Of a DNA stretch of 64,000 bases, positions 32,815-42,144 are shown one piece after another (position 1 is the stretch's first letter; each line of letters begins with the position of its first letter). The stretch is from Ligula intestinalis. Its lineage: Eukaryota > Platyhelminthes > Cestoda > Diphyllobothriidea > Diphyllobothriidae. Location: NCBI GenBank assembly GCA_036362985.1, contig JAYGXS010000008.1, positions 4,799,303 to 4,863,302 of the forward strand, written 5' to 3'. A model generated the notes under the pieces. It saw only the letters and a list, made by a program, of their open reading frames with translations. It was not told the DNA's origin and searched no databases. The position numbers and the translations under genes are program-made.

Positions 32815-33066
32815 CGCTGGTCCCTCGCGGCTGCGATCGCGCGCTCCTACAGCTGCCAACTTCATCCAATCTATTTGCCACTAGATCGGTACGCCCCCCA
32901 ATTCCGCCTGGCCAATCACCTCCCTAAAGCTGACTCACACAGGATCTCATTGCGATGACTGCTACGCTCACACTTTAAACGCTGTCCTTGCGAGGCGTGG
33001 TTGCGCACTCGTCCGACAGTCAACTTCCTCCTATCAATTGTCTACTCCCTTTCTACAGAATATACT
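32815..33066 (+). repeat. SINE-like family S4, left part of an interrupted copy
   Basis: CCCTCGCGGCTGCGATCGC, CCTGGCCAATCACCTCCC, CTGACTCACACAGGATCTCA, then TTCTACAGAATATACT. The family sequence resumes at 33,390, so the copy is split by a 323-bp insertion. Confidence 0.65.
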
Positions 33067-33389
33067 GTGGCATATACGCGTACACCGATCTGTTAGGGGG
33101 CCCACTCGTCCGTCCATGTTGCCATTAGAGCTCTCACTCAAGCCTGCACCGCGAGGCAGCTAGGATGTAGGCATATATGCCACTGTATATCCCCGATCTA
33201 ATACCGGCAACACCGTGAGCTCGTAGCTCAACTGTTAGGACGTTCGCCCTGACGGGAGAGATCACGAGTTTAAATCTCGGTGTGGCAGCAATTTCAGCGG
33301 CCACACTGGGGTTGGGTATCACTAGCCGATGACGCCTAATGAGGTAGAAAGGGCCTTCCTAGTGTCCCATGTCTTTGCTGGTAATGTCC
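33067..33389 (+). mobile_element. tRNA-like-bearing insertion with 16-bp target duplication
   Basis: The flanks read TTCTACAGAATATACT (33,051-33,066) and TTCTACAGAATATGCT (33,390-33,405), one mismatch in 16. The interrupted S4 repeat reads smoothly across once the insert is removed. Inside are a tRNA-like sequence and about 100 bp of downstream tail. This looks like a tRNA-derived SINE or similar retroposon. Confidence 0.7.
33217..33287 (+). other. tRNA-like sequence (Pol III A and B boxes)
   Basis: A box TAGCTCAACTGTTAGGA at 33,224-33,240 and B box GAGTTTAAATC at 33,266-33,276, followed by TCGGTGTGGCA. The acceptor arms do not pair, so this is a tRNA-derived promoter or pseudogene and not a working tRNA. 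Confidence 0.6.
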
Positions 33390-33480
33390 TTCTACAGAAT
33401 ATGCTATTCCTCCCACTTCTCATCGTCTCACGCGTAACAGGGCCTGGATATCGCAGCGCCAAGGCTCTTCTCTAAGATTT
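33390..33480 (+). repeat. SINE-like family, right part of interrupted copy
   Basis: Continues the repeat broken at 33,066: TATTCCTCCCACTTCTCATC, GGGCCTGGATATCGCAGCGC. Confidence 0.55.
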
Positions 33481-33649
33481 AAGCCACTGCCATAAACCTG
33501 TTGAAGCTGAATGGCTTCACTTCAATAATACAATAGATTCTCTATTTCATAGAATGTCAATCAACATTCGGAAATACGTTTCCATTTCGAACATATTAAT
33601 GAAGTATGGTTGCACTAAGGACTACCGTAGAGCCTAATCTCGAGATATT

Positions 33650-34400
33650 TTAGTCACGTTAGGATGTGGGCTTTAAACAAGCTAGTTTTTGATAGTCTGC
33701 AAAGAGTAGACACGATAAAAAGGATTGCTACTTAAGTAGCGTGCATTTTTTTCATTAATTTTCACTGTCATTATAAATTCAAAAATATTTTACAGAAAAG
33801 ATGAACAAATATATTCTTATAGAAGTGAATACGCGAGTTCCAGGAAGCAGTTCTAAATATATTCTTTCTTGTACTCGTTGCCTTCTTCAAATAGTGTGCT
33901 TGAAGAAAGGGTGTCTTTTGGTTTTTAAAAGTTTCTAAATTGCCGAATAGTTTTGAATCATACCGACTGTTGCACTTGAATGCGAGGTCTTCAAACTACA
34001 TGCTGTATATATTTTGTGTAGAGAAAATTAAATTTTTTGTCTATGGTGTTAGGAAGACGTCCCATAGTGCGCCAAGTTGTATAAAGGGATAGATACGTTG
34101 CTTAATTAATGCACCTTTCACGGTCATCAAAGATCTCTTAATAAGAAACCTTTTTTGAAATAAAGAGGAACATTATCCTCAAGTGTGAATTTTGAAGAAG
34201 GTATAATTCGCTACCAAAGAAGTACATGAAAGAGTGTATTTTTTCATATTTTCTTTCAAATATTTTTGAATTTATAAGGCAGTGAAAATCAACTAACAAA
34301 CTACACACTACTTAATTAGCTATGTTTGCAGAATTCTCTTTTTGCAGGTGGTCATCAAGGAGCTTGTTCGAAAGCCAGCATACTGACGTAGCTTAATTAT
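33650..34400. mobile_element. AT-rich foldback element, copy 2
   Basis: Left part shares GGATGTGGGCTTTAAA, CTACTTAAGTAGC, TTATAAATTCAAA, AAATTGCCGAATA with 15,940-16,260. The right part (34,195-34,400) reads as the inverse (GGTATAATTCGCTACC, TTTGAATTTATAAGGCAGTG, ACTACTTAATTAGC). Arms are more diverged than in copy 1. A partial third copy may lie at about 62,740-62,790. Confidence 0.65.
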
Positions 34401-34629
34401 ATTGAGATAAGGCCGCTCGTTAATCATTACTATAGTTGTTCGAATGGAAAACAGAGGTTTGGTTGACATTTCATAAGGCAAGGAATCTACCGGAGCAAAA
34501 ATTTGAAATTTCCAAACTGGGGTCTCTAATAGAAAGCACGCGAAGATGTTTGAGGGACTCCGCACAACCGCGTCATGTAGCGTTTTTAGTTAATACATGT
34601 GTTACTAGCATGCTCTTATCGCAGGGGAT

Positions 34630-34766
34630 TATGTTAATGAGGGTAAACCCTGCCAACTGCTATCTTCAGGCCCCGTTTCCTTAAGAGAAAAAGAAGTGAA
34701 ATGTCAGGAATGGTAGGAATAGTTTAGTCTGTACAGAAGGGATTGGAGAATAGGTAGGATGAAGTT
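34630..34766 (-). repeat. SINE-like family S1, minus copy, left part
   Basis: CTGCTATCTTCAGGCCC, GTTTCCTTAAGAG, GTCTGTACAGAAGG, TTGGAGAATAGGTAGGATGA. Continues at 35,189 after a 422-bp insertion. Confidence 0.7.
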
Positions 34767-34770
34767 TGAT

Positions 34771-34947
34771 GATTTCCTAAGCAATCATCTAGAATCCACC
34801 AGAATGACTACTAGGCTGACTTAATTATTAAGTTGGTTTGGCACACTTAGGTCAAATCAAATTAAGCAAATCTGCCACACCAGCTTAATAATTAAGTCAG
34901 CCTAGTAGTCAGTCTAGTGGATTCTAGATGATTGCCTAGGAAATCCT
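34771..34947. repeat. 71-bp arm inverted repeat
   Basis: The left arm begins GATTTCCTAAGCAATCATCT and the right arm ends with its complement, AGATGATTGCCTAGGAAATC. The loop of about 35 bases is AT-rich. Confidence 0.9.
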
Positions 34948-35050
34948 GCTTGGGCAGTCAACTTGCTCCCGTATTGGTGGATTCCATATGAGTGAAAAGT
35001 TGAGCGGGTAATATCGATCCGAGTGTGATTAAACTCATGGCGTGAAGCGG

Positions 35051-35130
35051 GCGTTTGTAGCTTAGCGGTAGAGCATTAGCCTCCGGCAAAGGCTTTCTTT
35101 GATGCGTGGGTTCAAATCCCGCCAAACGCC
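35051..35130 (+). tRNA. tRNA-like gene with abnormal anticodon arm
   Basis: Acceptor arms GCGTTTG and CAAACGC pair perfectly. T8 A9 is followed by D-stem GCTT/GAGC with AGCGGTA loop. T arm is GTGGG, TTCAAAT, CCCGC. Both Pol III boxes are strong. The anticodon arm does not fold normally: AGC (35,078-35,080) can pair with GCT (35,092-35,094) around an 11-base loop, and there are extra bases before the T arm. By position the anticodon would be CCG (Arg), but this is unsafe. It could be a tRNA with a short insertion or a tRNA-derived element part. Confidence 0.55.
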
Positions 35131-35188
35131 TAGAGTTTTTCACACTTGGGTTAACTCAAATTAAGCAAATCTGCCAAACCAACTTAAT

Positions 35189-35395
35189 AGGATGAAGTTG
35201 ACTGTCGGACCAGTGCACGTCCGGCCGGCAAGGGGGACAGTCTGAAGTTTCAGCGCGGGAATCCTCGCAGTGTCTAGAGTGGTCTTTGTGTGAGTCAGCC
35301 TTGATAGTCTATTGGACAGTCCGGGTTGGGAGACACATCTGTGATTGACTGTCCTAGAGGCCGACATCAGCAACAGTGAAGTAAAATATGTTGGT
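35189..35395 (-). repeat. SINE-like family S1, minus copy, right part
   Basis: Resumes with AGGATGAAGTTGACTGTCGG exactly as expected from uninterrupted copies. Confidence 0.6.
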
Positions 35396-35739
35396 TACCT
35401 TGATGCGCGACCCTCAACTGGCGGCGAAATACACCATCAATGGTCTTCAGTTGTGCAGTCAGGGCTTCGGGATCCTTCTGTGGACGAAAGCATAAAAGAC
35501 ACGAAATGTGGCTAGTTTTATTGGAAATTTGAGCAATTCAGCATGACCAAACGCAACTAAAGGATAATTCGCTCCAAAAAAAAATAATCAAGAGCAAAAT
35601 GTAAGGGACCAACCGACTCTTTTGTTTTAATGCACTTTTATAATTTTCACTACAGTCTTGTGGCTGTTAGGGTTAACCTTCTTAGCTATAACGCATATAA
35701 CTGGTGTCCCCAATCGTGAGATGAACTCTCAACTCAACT

Positions 35740-36010
35740 TCTGATGTGGCTGACTTCAAGGAAGCGATACGGAGATACTCATCCGTTCACAGCCCATCGA
35801 TTCCTGGCTCTATTTCCTTCCCCATCTCGCGGATCTGTTCCAAGTTCTGATCCTACTTCTACTGCTAACGGTTTCCCTTACTCCTCTCAACGAACACTAA
35901 CATGGCATACTGATTTTCCGTCGAAGTTCAACGCAGCCAACCAGGCTCCCTCCCAAGTAATCGAGGTGACCAATCTCCTAAAACATGCCGATGCACGCGT
36001 AGTCGAGAAG
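35740..36010 (+). repeat. Repeat shared with 5,270-5,600, left part
   Basis: CTACTTCTACTGCTAACGG, CCTCCCAAGTAATCGAGG and CATGCCGATGCACGCGTAGT match the minus strand of 5,500-5,620. Confidence 0.65.
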
Positions 36011-36470
36011 CTGTAGCGGTTCTACAGCCCACCGCTCCAAATGCAAGACGACAATCTTGGCCACCCAACGTGGGGCTCGCTCGCACCGAGTCATCACGCG
36101 ATGTCATCACCTGTCTATCTGTCGGTAGCTCTACTGACACCAGCCACAGCCACTTGCGCGCAGGCGCCTGTGCGTCTCACGCTCAACCAACTACCATCAC
36201 GAGATCTAGACAAAGCAGACCTTTCCGGTCATGCTCGATTAAGGCTGCAAAAAGGACACTTGGGAATCGGCTCAGAGCGAGACGGATTGGAGGCCGCGCG
36301 CTCATGCGCCCTCCGTCCGAACAGCCATGCCGGACGAACTGGCAACTTTCCCCTAACTCTCCTGTAAACAATAAACTGTTCCGTCTACTATGTCTTCCCC
36401 AGACTTTTCATATCCTAAGGAACCGGGCCTCGAAGATTGTAGGTGTTAGGGTTAACCATCTTAGCCCTAA
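36011..36470 (+). repeat. SINE-like family S1 insertion
   Basis: Ends with CTCCTGTAAACAATAAACTG, CCTAAGGAACCGGGCCTCGA, AGATTGTAGGTGTTAGGGTT, the typical S1 3' end. It splits the repeat that continues at 36,470. Confidence 0.65.
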
Positions 36471-36700
36471 CTCCTATAAACCTTCCTCCTACCAGCACGC
36501 AGACCCAGTGGCCCACGCGGATGTGAGATGAACTTTCCTCCTCCCAACTGGCACTAGCGGCACTGACCCGACCTTCGCATGCCAGCCACAGAAACTCATG
36601 CAGGTCCCAACTGTCCCTTCAACCTGGCTCGCGCAAGCCAACCACACGAACACCAGCTTTTCGAAACCTACGGTTGGCACGTACCTCCTTCCCTATCTCT
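36470..36700 (+). repeat. Repeat shared with 5,270-5,600, right part
   Basis: CTCCTACCAGCACGCAGACC, CAGTGGCCCACG, GCCAGCCACAG, CCTACGGTTGGCACGTACC match the minus strand of 5,290-5,500. Confidence 0.65.
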
Positions 36701-36779
36701 CATTAATCTTCCTACGTTCGATCTCTTTCATCGACAGACTTCGGTCTAGGAGGGGAGCACTTGTATTGGTCTTGTCTGG

Positions 36780-37215
36780 CCGATGCCCCCCTAACGCTTG
36801 ACGCCACAGATGAGGTCATTCAGAGCATATGCCCTCGCGCGAAAGCAGTTTATGGCATGCCCCGGACCGGGAGCAAACGTGCGCGCCTCGCCTCCCGTCC
36901 TGGCCTCAACCCGCAGTGGCGTGAGACGCCCGCTTTAGTAGACTAGCTTCATTAGTAGCTTGGCCTCAACCCGTCTGGACACAGACCTCAATGTGATGAC
37001 TGCAGCCCAGATATCACTTCGGCTCACGCCGCTCTAGCAGAAGGACGTGTGCTCCGGCAGTCACTTCTCCTACAACCTATTCTTCAACCCATCTGTTCAG
37101 AATATAATGTTCCTACCAATCTGGCCTTCCCACGGCTTCTCTCCTCTCCTAAGGACGCGCCTGGAAGATCGCAGCCTCTAGGGTTAGCCTTATTAGCCTT
37201 AACACCCTGTGGGAT
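36780..37215 (+). repeat. SINE-like family S1, plus copy
   Basis: Shares head CGACGCCACAG/GAGGTCATTC with 48,225-48,260 and 59,355-59,385, and tail GGAAGATCGCAGCC, TTAGCCTTAACACC. Confidence 0.65.
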
Positions 37216-37239
37216 ACGATGTGGTCCAGCCAGATAATA

Positions 37240-37428
37240 GACGAGAGGAACAATGCCTCAGGAGTTTTTTCACTGTCGACTCTCCGTTACCCAAATTCAA
37301 ATTACTAGCAACACCACTGTTCTGGAATGTTCTGCAAATCAAATGCATTTGAAAAACTGCCCTGTACCAATAGGGAGTTCAAAGGTATGTACCTATATTT
37401 CCCTCAATAAAACCTGACCTGACCTGAC
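37240..37428 (+). mobile_element. LINE 3'-end fragment with polyadenylation signal and CCTGA tail
   Basis: AATAAA at 37,406-37,411 is followed at once by three CCTGA units to 37,428. A polyadenylation signal followed by a short tandem tail is typical of CR1-like LINE 3' ends. No coding sequence remains. Confidence 0.6.
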
Positions 37429-37439
37429 GTATCCCAACA

Positions 37440-37990
37440 TGTATAAGCTAGTTCAATAGGATAAGGCGTGAAAAACCTGAAAGTTATGAATGGTTTAGTA
37501 AGGTTAGAAGGAGTAGAATATGAGGAACATGCAAGTGACTCCCAGGCAAGTGCAGTCCAGCCATGAATGGGCCGGAGTCCAGAGGCGCAGTCCGGCAAGT
37601 TTATCACCGGGTCCGGAGCTCTGAAACCGAACAGCGGATCAGCGGTTCTGAGTGTGACTGAGCGTAAACAACTCCCCCGCATCTTGTGCACTGGTCTCAC
37701 CTTGAGCAGTGATTGGCTAGTGAGACCAGACAAGTCTCGACCTTGAGTGGAGGCTTTGACTGTCATGACCTCCGTCCGCGTGGTGTTCACGCCAGACATG
37801 CCTTGTGCCCGCGGCGTCCGAGGAAAGCATGACTAAGAATAAGGGCTCACCAGAACCCCTTCGATATGTGGACGCGTTGGCCGCAATGGGAGATCGAGCG
37901 TTGATGCAGGCTGCGATCACCAAGGGCGGGCTATCGGCTGCCATCGCGTGACTTCGTGTGTGGCGTGACGCGTTAGAAGGAAATTGGGCT
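37440..37990 (-). repeat. SINE-like repeat, minus orientation
   Basis: Shares TTGGCCGC-ATGG, GATCGAGCGTTGATGCAGGC and the GCCATC-CGTGAC block with 51,890-51,980. Confidence 0.6.
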
Positions 37991-38846
37991 ACCAAGCCAC
38001 TACATATCTACTAGAAAGCACAGAGAGAACGCTGGGGTACACGTTTCTGAGTTGAACCCCTCGCAGCTGCCTTATGCAGCGACAACAAGTGGGCGAAAGA
38101 GATGGCTGGATTTTCAGCTAGTCCCCGTTTTGTCAGTATCGTTATTGATGCCATTGTCGTGACATAAAAAGCGTTTTTTTGAGTTTATATATTCTTATTA
38201 GTATCAGTATCAGTATATTGAGGAATATGTAGGAAAAGTTCCTTTAAGTGCCCTTTTTGTTTATATGTGCAGTGGTAGCAGAAAATTTGCTTCTCAGACT
38301 GTTGGCGAGGCCAGTTGTCCTGTGTCATAGGATAAAAATAGGAGCAGCCAGTGAAAAAACTCCTCAGGGATTTTTAGGAGAAAAACTGTCGCTCTTGTGG
38401 GGGTAATGCGTGGAATTTAGGAGAAAAAAAGCGGATCCAATGGGGGGGGCATTGCAAAGGTTCCCAGGATCATCATCGTGTGGAAGCCGCGTCCTGATTC
38501 TTCCTTGCTGATTGTAGAGTCCGCCAACGGAACTGGAAAAAAAAGAGGCATCCGTCCAGATCATCGACCGTCCGCTTTGGGTCGAACCAAGGGTGAATGT
38601 TTAGGCCGTCAGGTCTGGCTAATAAGATCGCTAGGAGGTAATCACGGTAAGCAGATACCTAAGTAGGGTAGACCGCAGAGACCTTCGCATGAGGCTATGC
38701 GTGGGAGGGCGTTATAAATAGCAAACGTGAATTGATATAAAAACCAATACTGCTGAAAAATTGGAAGTAGTATTATTGTTATTGCAAATTGTCAGTTCCG
38801 ATCCATCGTGCACTGCTATATCGATCCAGTTTTCGCTTAAAACCCT

Positions 38847-39548
38847 CTAGCGTTTCCGACATAACGACGCATTCCACGCTCCGACCACCCTTTTTGAGAA
38901 GAAGTGTTTCCGAGCGTCCAGCCTGGCCCCTGTCACCTTTAATTTGAGAGAATGATCCCTTAGATTCGTGGTCGTTGCCAATTCAAAAAAATCCCCTGAT
39001 ATAAGACAGCATTCTTGAAGACGTAATACGCGCGGTGCTAGTGTCAGGTCCCCCCGAAGCTGCCTGTAGCGCAATGGGAAGAGGTTGAGATTCGACAGCC
39101 GTGTTTCATAAGGCTGCGAGCCCTGCCTCATAGCAAGTTTGGTTGCGCGCCGTTGTACCATTTCCAGGATGTTTATGTCTTTCATGGCCCAGGGCCTCAA
39201 AGCTTGGCTAGCGGATTCTAGGTGCGGTCGTACGAAGGTTCCGAAGACTTTTGTGAAGCACTCTTCATTGAAGGTAGAAAAAGCTCGTCTGACGAGGTAT
39301 AGGATCGACACCGCGGACTTGGCTACCTTTGTGCGATGCAGGGAGGGTTTAAGCGAGGGCCTGATCCAGACTTCCAAGTCTTTCTGCACGTTCACTTCCT
39401 TCAATGGTATGTCATTCAGTCGGTAAGCCGTGCCGTTTAAGGAACCGGATTTGCCAACTCGAATGGTGGTGCACTTGCTCTCATTGAACGGTAAGAGCCA
39501 GTCCGCCGACCATTTTTGAAGTCTATTTAAATTTTCCTGTAAGTGCAC
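38847..39548 (-). pseudogene. LINE ORF2 C-terminal domain
   Basis: A 233-codon open stretch in the same frame as the reverse transcriptase: LNRLQKWSADWLLPFNESKC, then KDLEVWIRPSLKPSLH, FGTFVRPHLESASQ, LEMVQRRATKLAM, FFSKRVVGAWNAS. This is the thumb and C-terminal region typical of CR1/jockey LINEs (KxxxxxNxxVxxWNxLP-like ending). It ends at a stop at 38,847. Confidence 0.82.
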
Positions 39549-39549
39549 T

Positions 39550-40490
39550 TCGTCAGCCGCAGTTCGAATTACGCTTTAAAGTTTCATATCATCGGCGAAC
39601 ATGGGGATACCGCAATCCAGTTCGCGGACACAGTCGTTGATGTAGATAACAAACAAGATAGGGCCGAGAACGGAGCCTTGGGGAACACCACTCTCAACCT
39701 CAACCTTGGCTGACTGTTTGTCGTTGATGTGGACAGTTTGGGAGCGACCGATTAGGAAGCTTTTTGTCCACGCAAGGAGCCTACCCCTTTCTCCTATGCG
39801 GTTGAGTTAATAAAGGAGGCAGTGGTACGGCATGCTATCGAAAGCCTTTTTGAAGTCAATATAGACAGCGTGCACTGAGTTTCCACTATCGACTGCCTCA
39901 GTCCACCGTTCTAAACAGTAGAGCGAGTTTATTACGCAGGACCAACCTCTACGAAAACCATGCTGAGCCTCCGATAGCAGATGGTTTTGTTCCAGGAACT
40001 GCATAAGTTTTTGCTTGATAATTTTTTCCATGATTTTGCAACAGATTGCAGTAAAGCTGACCGGTCGGTAGTTATTCGCTGAGACCCGGCTTCCCCCTTG
40101 TGTAGCGGCGTAATCTTCGCGGATTTCCAATCTACTGGTAGGCATCCGGTCTGGAAGGAAGTTTGGAAAAGCATAGAGAGTGGTTTGGCCAACTCATTGG
40201 CGAGTTCCTTCAAAATCTTGGCTGGCACGTCGTCGGGACCTGGTGACTTAGATTCTTTTAACCTTAAGAGTCCCTTAAGAACAACAGCCTCGGAGAATTG
40301 GACAGTATCGACTATTGTTTCCGCTTCGGTGTCGTCGGTGGGGTGATCGTATGCCGTTTCCTTTGTGAAGCCTGACCGGAAAATTTTCGTCATCTATCAA
40401 GTCTCCTCCCTCAACGGTCCTCAGCAGGGGTATCGGATCCTTGTTTTTGGAACTCTGCTTGAGGTAACTGTAAAACAGTTTGGGGTTCAC
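39550..40490 (-). pseudogene. LINE reverse transcriptase domain (fingers/palm)
   Basis: PKLFYSYLKQSSKNKDPIPL, then LKGLLRLKESKSPGPDDVPA, ANNYRPVSFTAICCKIMEKI, EAQHGFRRGWSC, motif A YIDFKKAFDSM, motif B VPQGSVLGPILFVIYIND and motif C FADDMKL lie in order. Breaks: frame change near 40,090, stop near 39,806 and stop directly after FADDMKL near 39,578. Catalytic Asp residues are still encoded. Confidence 0.85.
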
Positions 40491-40929
40491 TGTGGCCCGG
40501 TTTAGTAAGTCTGCTTCGAAAGCCCGTCTAGTTTTGCGAATAAGACCCTTGACCCGGTTTCTCTGAGTTTTTTAGGCACTAACAGATGCAGGAGTCCTGT
40601 CTGCTAGCATTTTTTTCCACAGCTTCCGCTTTTTTTCACTTCTACTTGTAAGGCCTGCGTAAGCCATCGCAGTCTAGTGGTCACCTTTTTTCGCGAAATT
40701 GGACAGTGGTTGTCGATGGGTCTGTGCAGTGTGTTTCGGAATGCTTCCCAGTCCGCAGTTATGTTTCCAGAAAATAGAGGTTCCCACTCGGCGTGCGTGA
40801 GTTCGGTCTTCATTCGATCGAAATCGCCTCGCCAAATATTTCTTCTGGCTGTTGAGGGTCTCTCCGGTATTGAGAATAACGAGTTCTCCCATAGCATTAC
40901 AACATGGTCGCTTTTACCTAGTGGCTGTC

Positions 40930-41530
40930 CTGCGATTTCGTGAGAACGAGGTCCAGACAGTTGGACTGTTGGTCATCACGCATCCTTGTCGGAAAAGTGA
41001 CGTGTTGCGTGAGAAATAACTTTAGAGTCATGCTCAGAAGGCAGCTGTCGAAGGTTAGATCGGAACTATGTGCGCAGGCCGCACCTTAGTCGATGTGAGG
41101 CGCTTTAAAGTCCCCCACAATCAGGATGTCTGATCGTGCAGTTTTCTTTTCCAGCTCCTCTAGCAAGGAGGCATCCACTACGGGCTCTCTTCTCGATGGT
41201 CGGTAGTGTCAGGATATCGAGGTTGGTTGCACCTGGTACTTTAATGGACAGCCAGATGGCCTCGGAAGTACACGCCAGTTTATCCATTTTGTCTAAAACT
41301 CTGAGTCCATTTTTCACGTATGTTGCTACGCCACCGCCTTGACGACCTCCTCTGTCTTTTCTGAACAGTTGATAGCCAGGCATGGATACCTCGCCGTCGG
41401 CTACCTGTTCAGACAGCCAAATGTCTGTTATTGAAACTATATCTGGTGATAATTCAAAGGCATGAATCTTCATCTCGTCTAGCTTTGATAGCATACTCTG
41501 TGCATTTGTGTACATGAAAGTTAACTTTCT
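40930..41530 (-). pseudogene. LINE apurinic-like (EEP) endonuclease domain
   Basis: Starts MYTNAQSMLSKLDEMKIHAF, includes SPDIVSITDIWLSEQVADGE, MPGYQLFRKDRGGRQGGGVA and, in a second frame, DILIVGDFKAPHID (the GDFN-type catalytic block, with Lys where Asn is usual), then FDSCLLSMTLKLFLTQHVTF and SNCLDLVLTKSQDSH. A frame change falls near 41,210 and a stop follows PHID. The domain nicks target DNA in intact LINEs. The Asn-to-Lys change at the catalytic block argues that the domain was already inactive. Confidence 0.82.
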
Positions 41531-41568
41531 GTTTGCTCGAGAAGTGGTTAAAGTCAGGCTCTCCCGCC

Positions 41569-41803
41569 CCCTACCGGGTCGACTGTGCGGTCATCCGGGG
41601 AGGATCTTTCCCGGGAGAGATCAGTGGACGCTGGATCACTTGGTTGTTGTAAATAACCAAATGTTTCTCCCCTTCGTTCTGCCTCTGTATGTTTTTCGAT
41701 TGGACTCAATTCTCCCCCTACTGAGCCGACTGTGTGGTTATTCGGAACGGACCTATCCAAGGTGAGAACAATGGACGTTGTATCACTTGGTTGTTGTAAA
41801 TAA
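41569..41803 (-). repeat. 140-bp tandem pair upstream of the LINE endonuclease
   Basis: Two copies, about 41,569-41,664 and 41,709-41,803, share CACTTGGTTGTTGTAAATAA and CGACTGTG-GGT-ATTCGG. On the minus strand they encode repeated YLQQPSD-TS and TVGSVGGE/TVDPVGGG peptides in a 97-codon frame (41,554-41,847). This may be the end of ORF1 or the 5' region of the LINE. Confidence 0.7.
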
Positions 41804-41941
41804 GTTTTGTTCGCCCCAGCTGACCCGCTCCCTCTTTTTGGAAACAAGTTGACGACATTTGTTCCGTTCTGCAGCTGAGATTTCCTGCTGAAAACTTTAC
41901 ATAACTTTGATTAATAAACTAAATTTCCACGTTGTTCCCTT

Positions 41942-42141
41942 GTTGTCAATTCTTTCCTTCTTTCTTAACTGGTGTGTAGCTTTGGGAAGCTTTTATCTTA
42001 CATACAAGGATAGACATATTTGTATTCCACATTAGTCATCCCGACGTATAATATAGAATACGAATCAATCTATCCTTGCATGTGCAATGTAAGCTTCTCG
42101 AAGCTGTACGCCAAGAAAGTAAGAACGCAAGAATTGAAAAC
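41942..42141. repeat. Foldback with ~87-bp arms
   Basis: 41,942-42,028 and 42,054-42,141 are imperfect inverted copies (CAATTCTTTCCTTC versus AGAACGCAAGAATTG; AAGGATAGACATATTTGTAT versus ATACGAATCAATCTATCCTT). It abuts the 5' side of the LINE. Confidence 0.75.
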
Positions 42142-42144
42142 AGG

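Larger units (their letters stand above)
34767..35188 (+). mobile_element. Composite element: foldback plus tRNA-like gene, 11-bp target duplication
   Basis: Flanked by AGGATGAAGTT at 34,756-34,766 and again at 35,189-35,199. The left 175 bp is a foldback: 34,771-34,841 pairs with 34,877-34,947 (about 66 of 71 positions). The loop and start of the right arm (ACTTAGGTCAAATCAAATTA, AGCAAATCTGCCA) recur as a direct repeat at the far right end (35,145-35,188). Between lies a tRNA-like gene at 35,051-35,130. It carries no protein and must be mobilised by other elements. Confidence 0.75.
38847..41530 (-). mobile_element. CR1/jockey-type LINE, nearly full ORF2 but broken
   Basis: The order endonuclease, linker, reverse transcriptase, C-terminal domain is complete on the minus strand, so this is a long copy, not the usual short 5'-truncated one. 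It contains at least four in-frame stops and several frame changes. Reading 5' to 3' the parts are 41,530-40,930 (endonuclease), 40,897-40,604 (linker), 40,490-39,550 (reverse transcriptase) and 39,548-38,847 (C-terminal part). The 3' end of the element lies somewhere below 38,800 and is not clearly marked. Confidence 0.85.
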
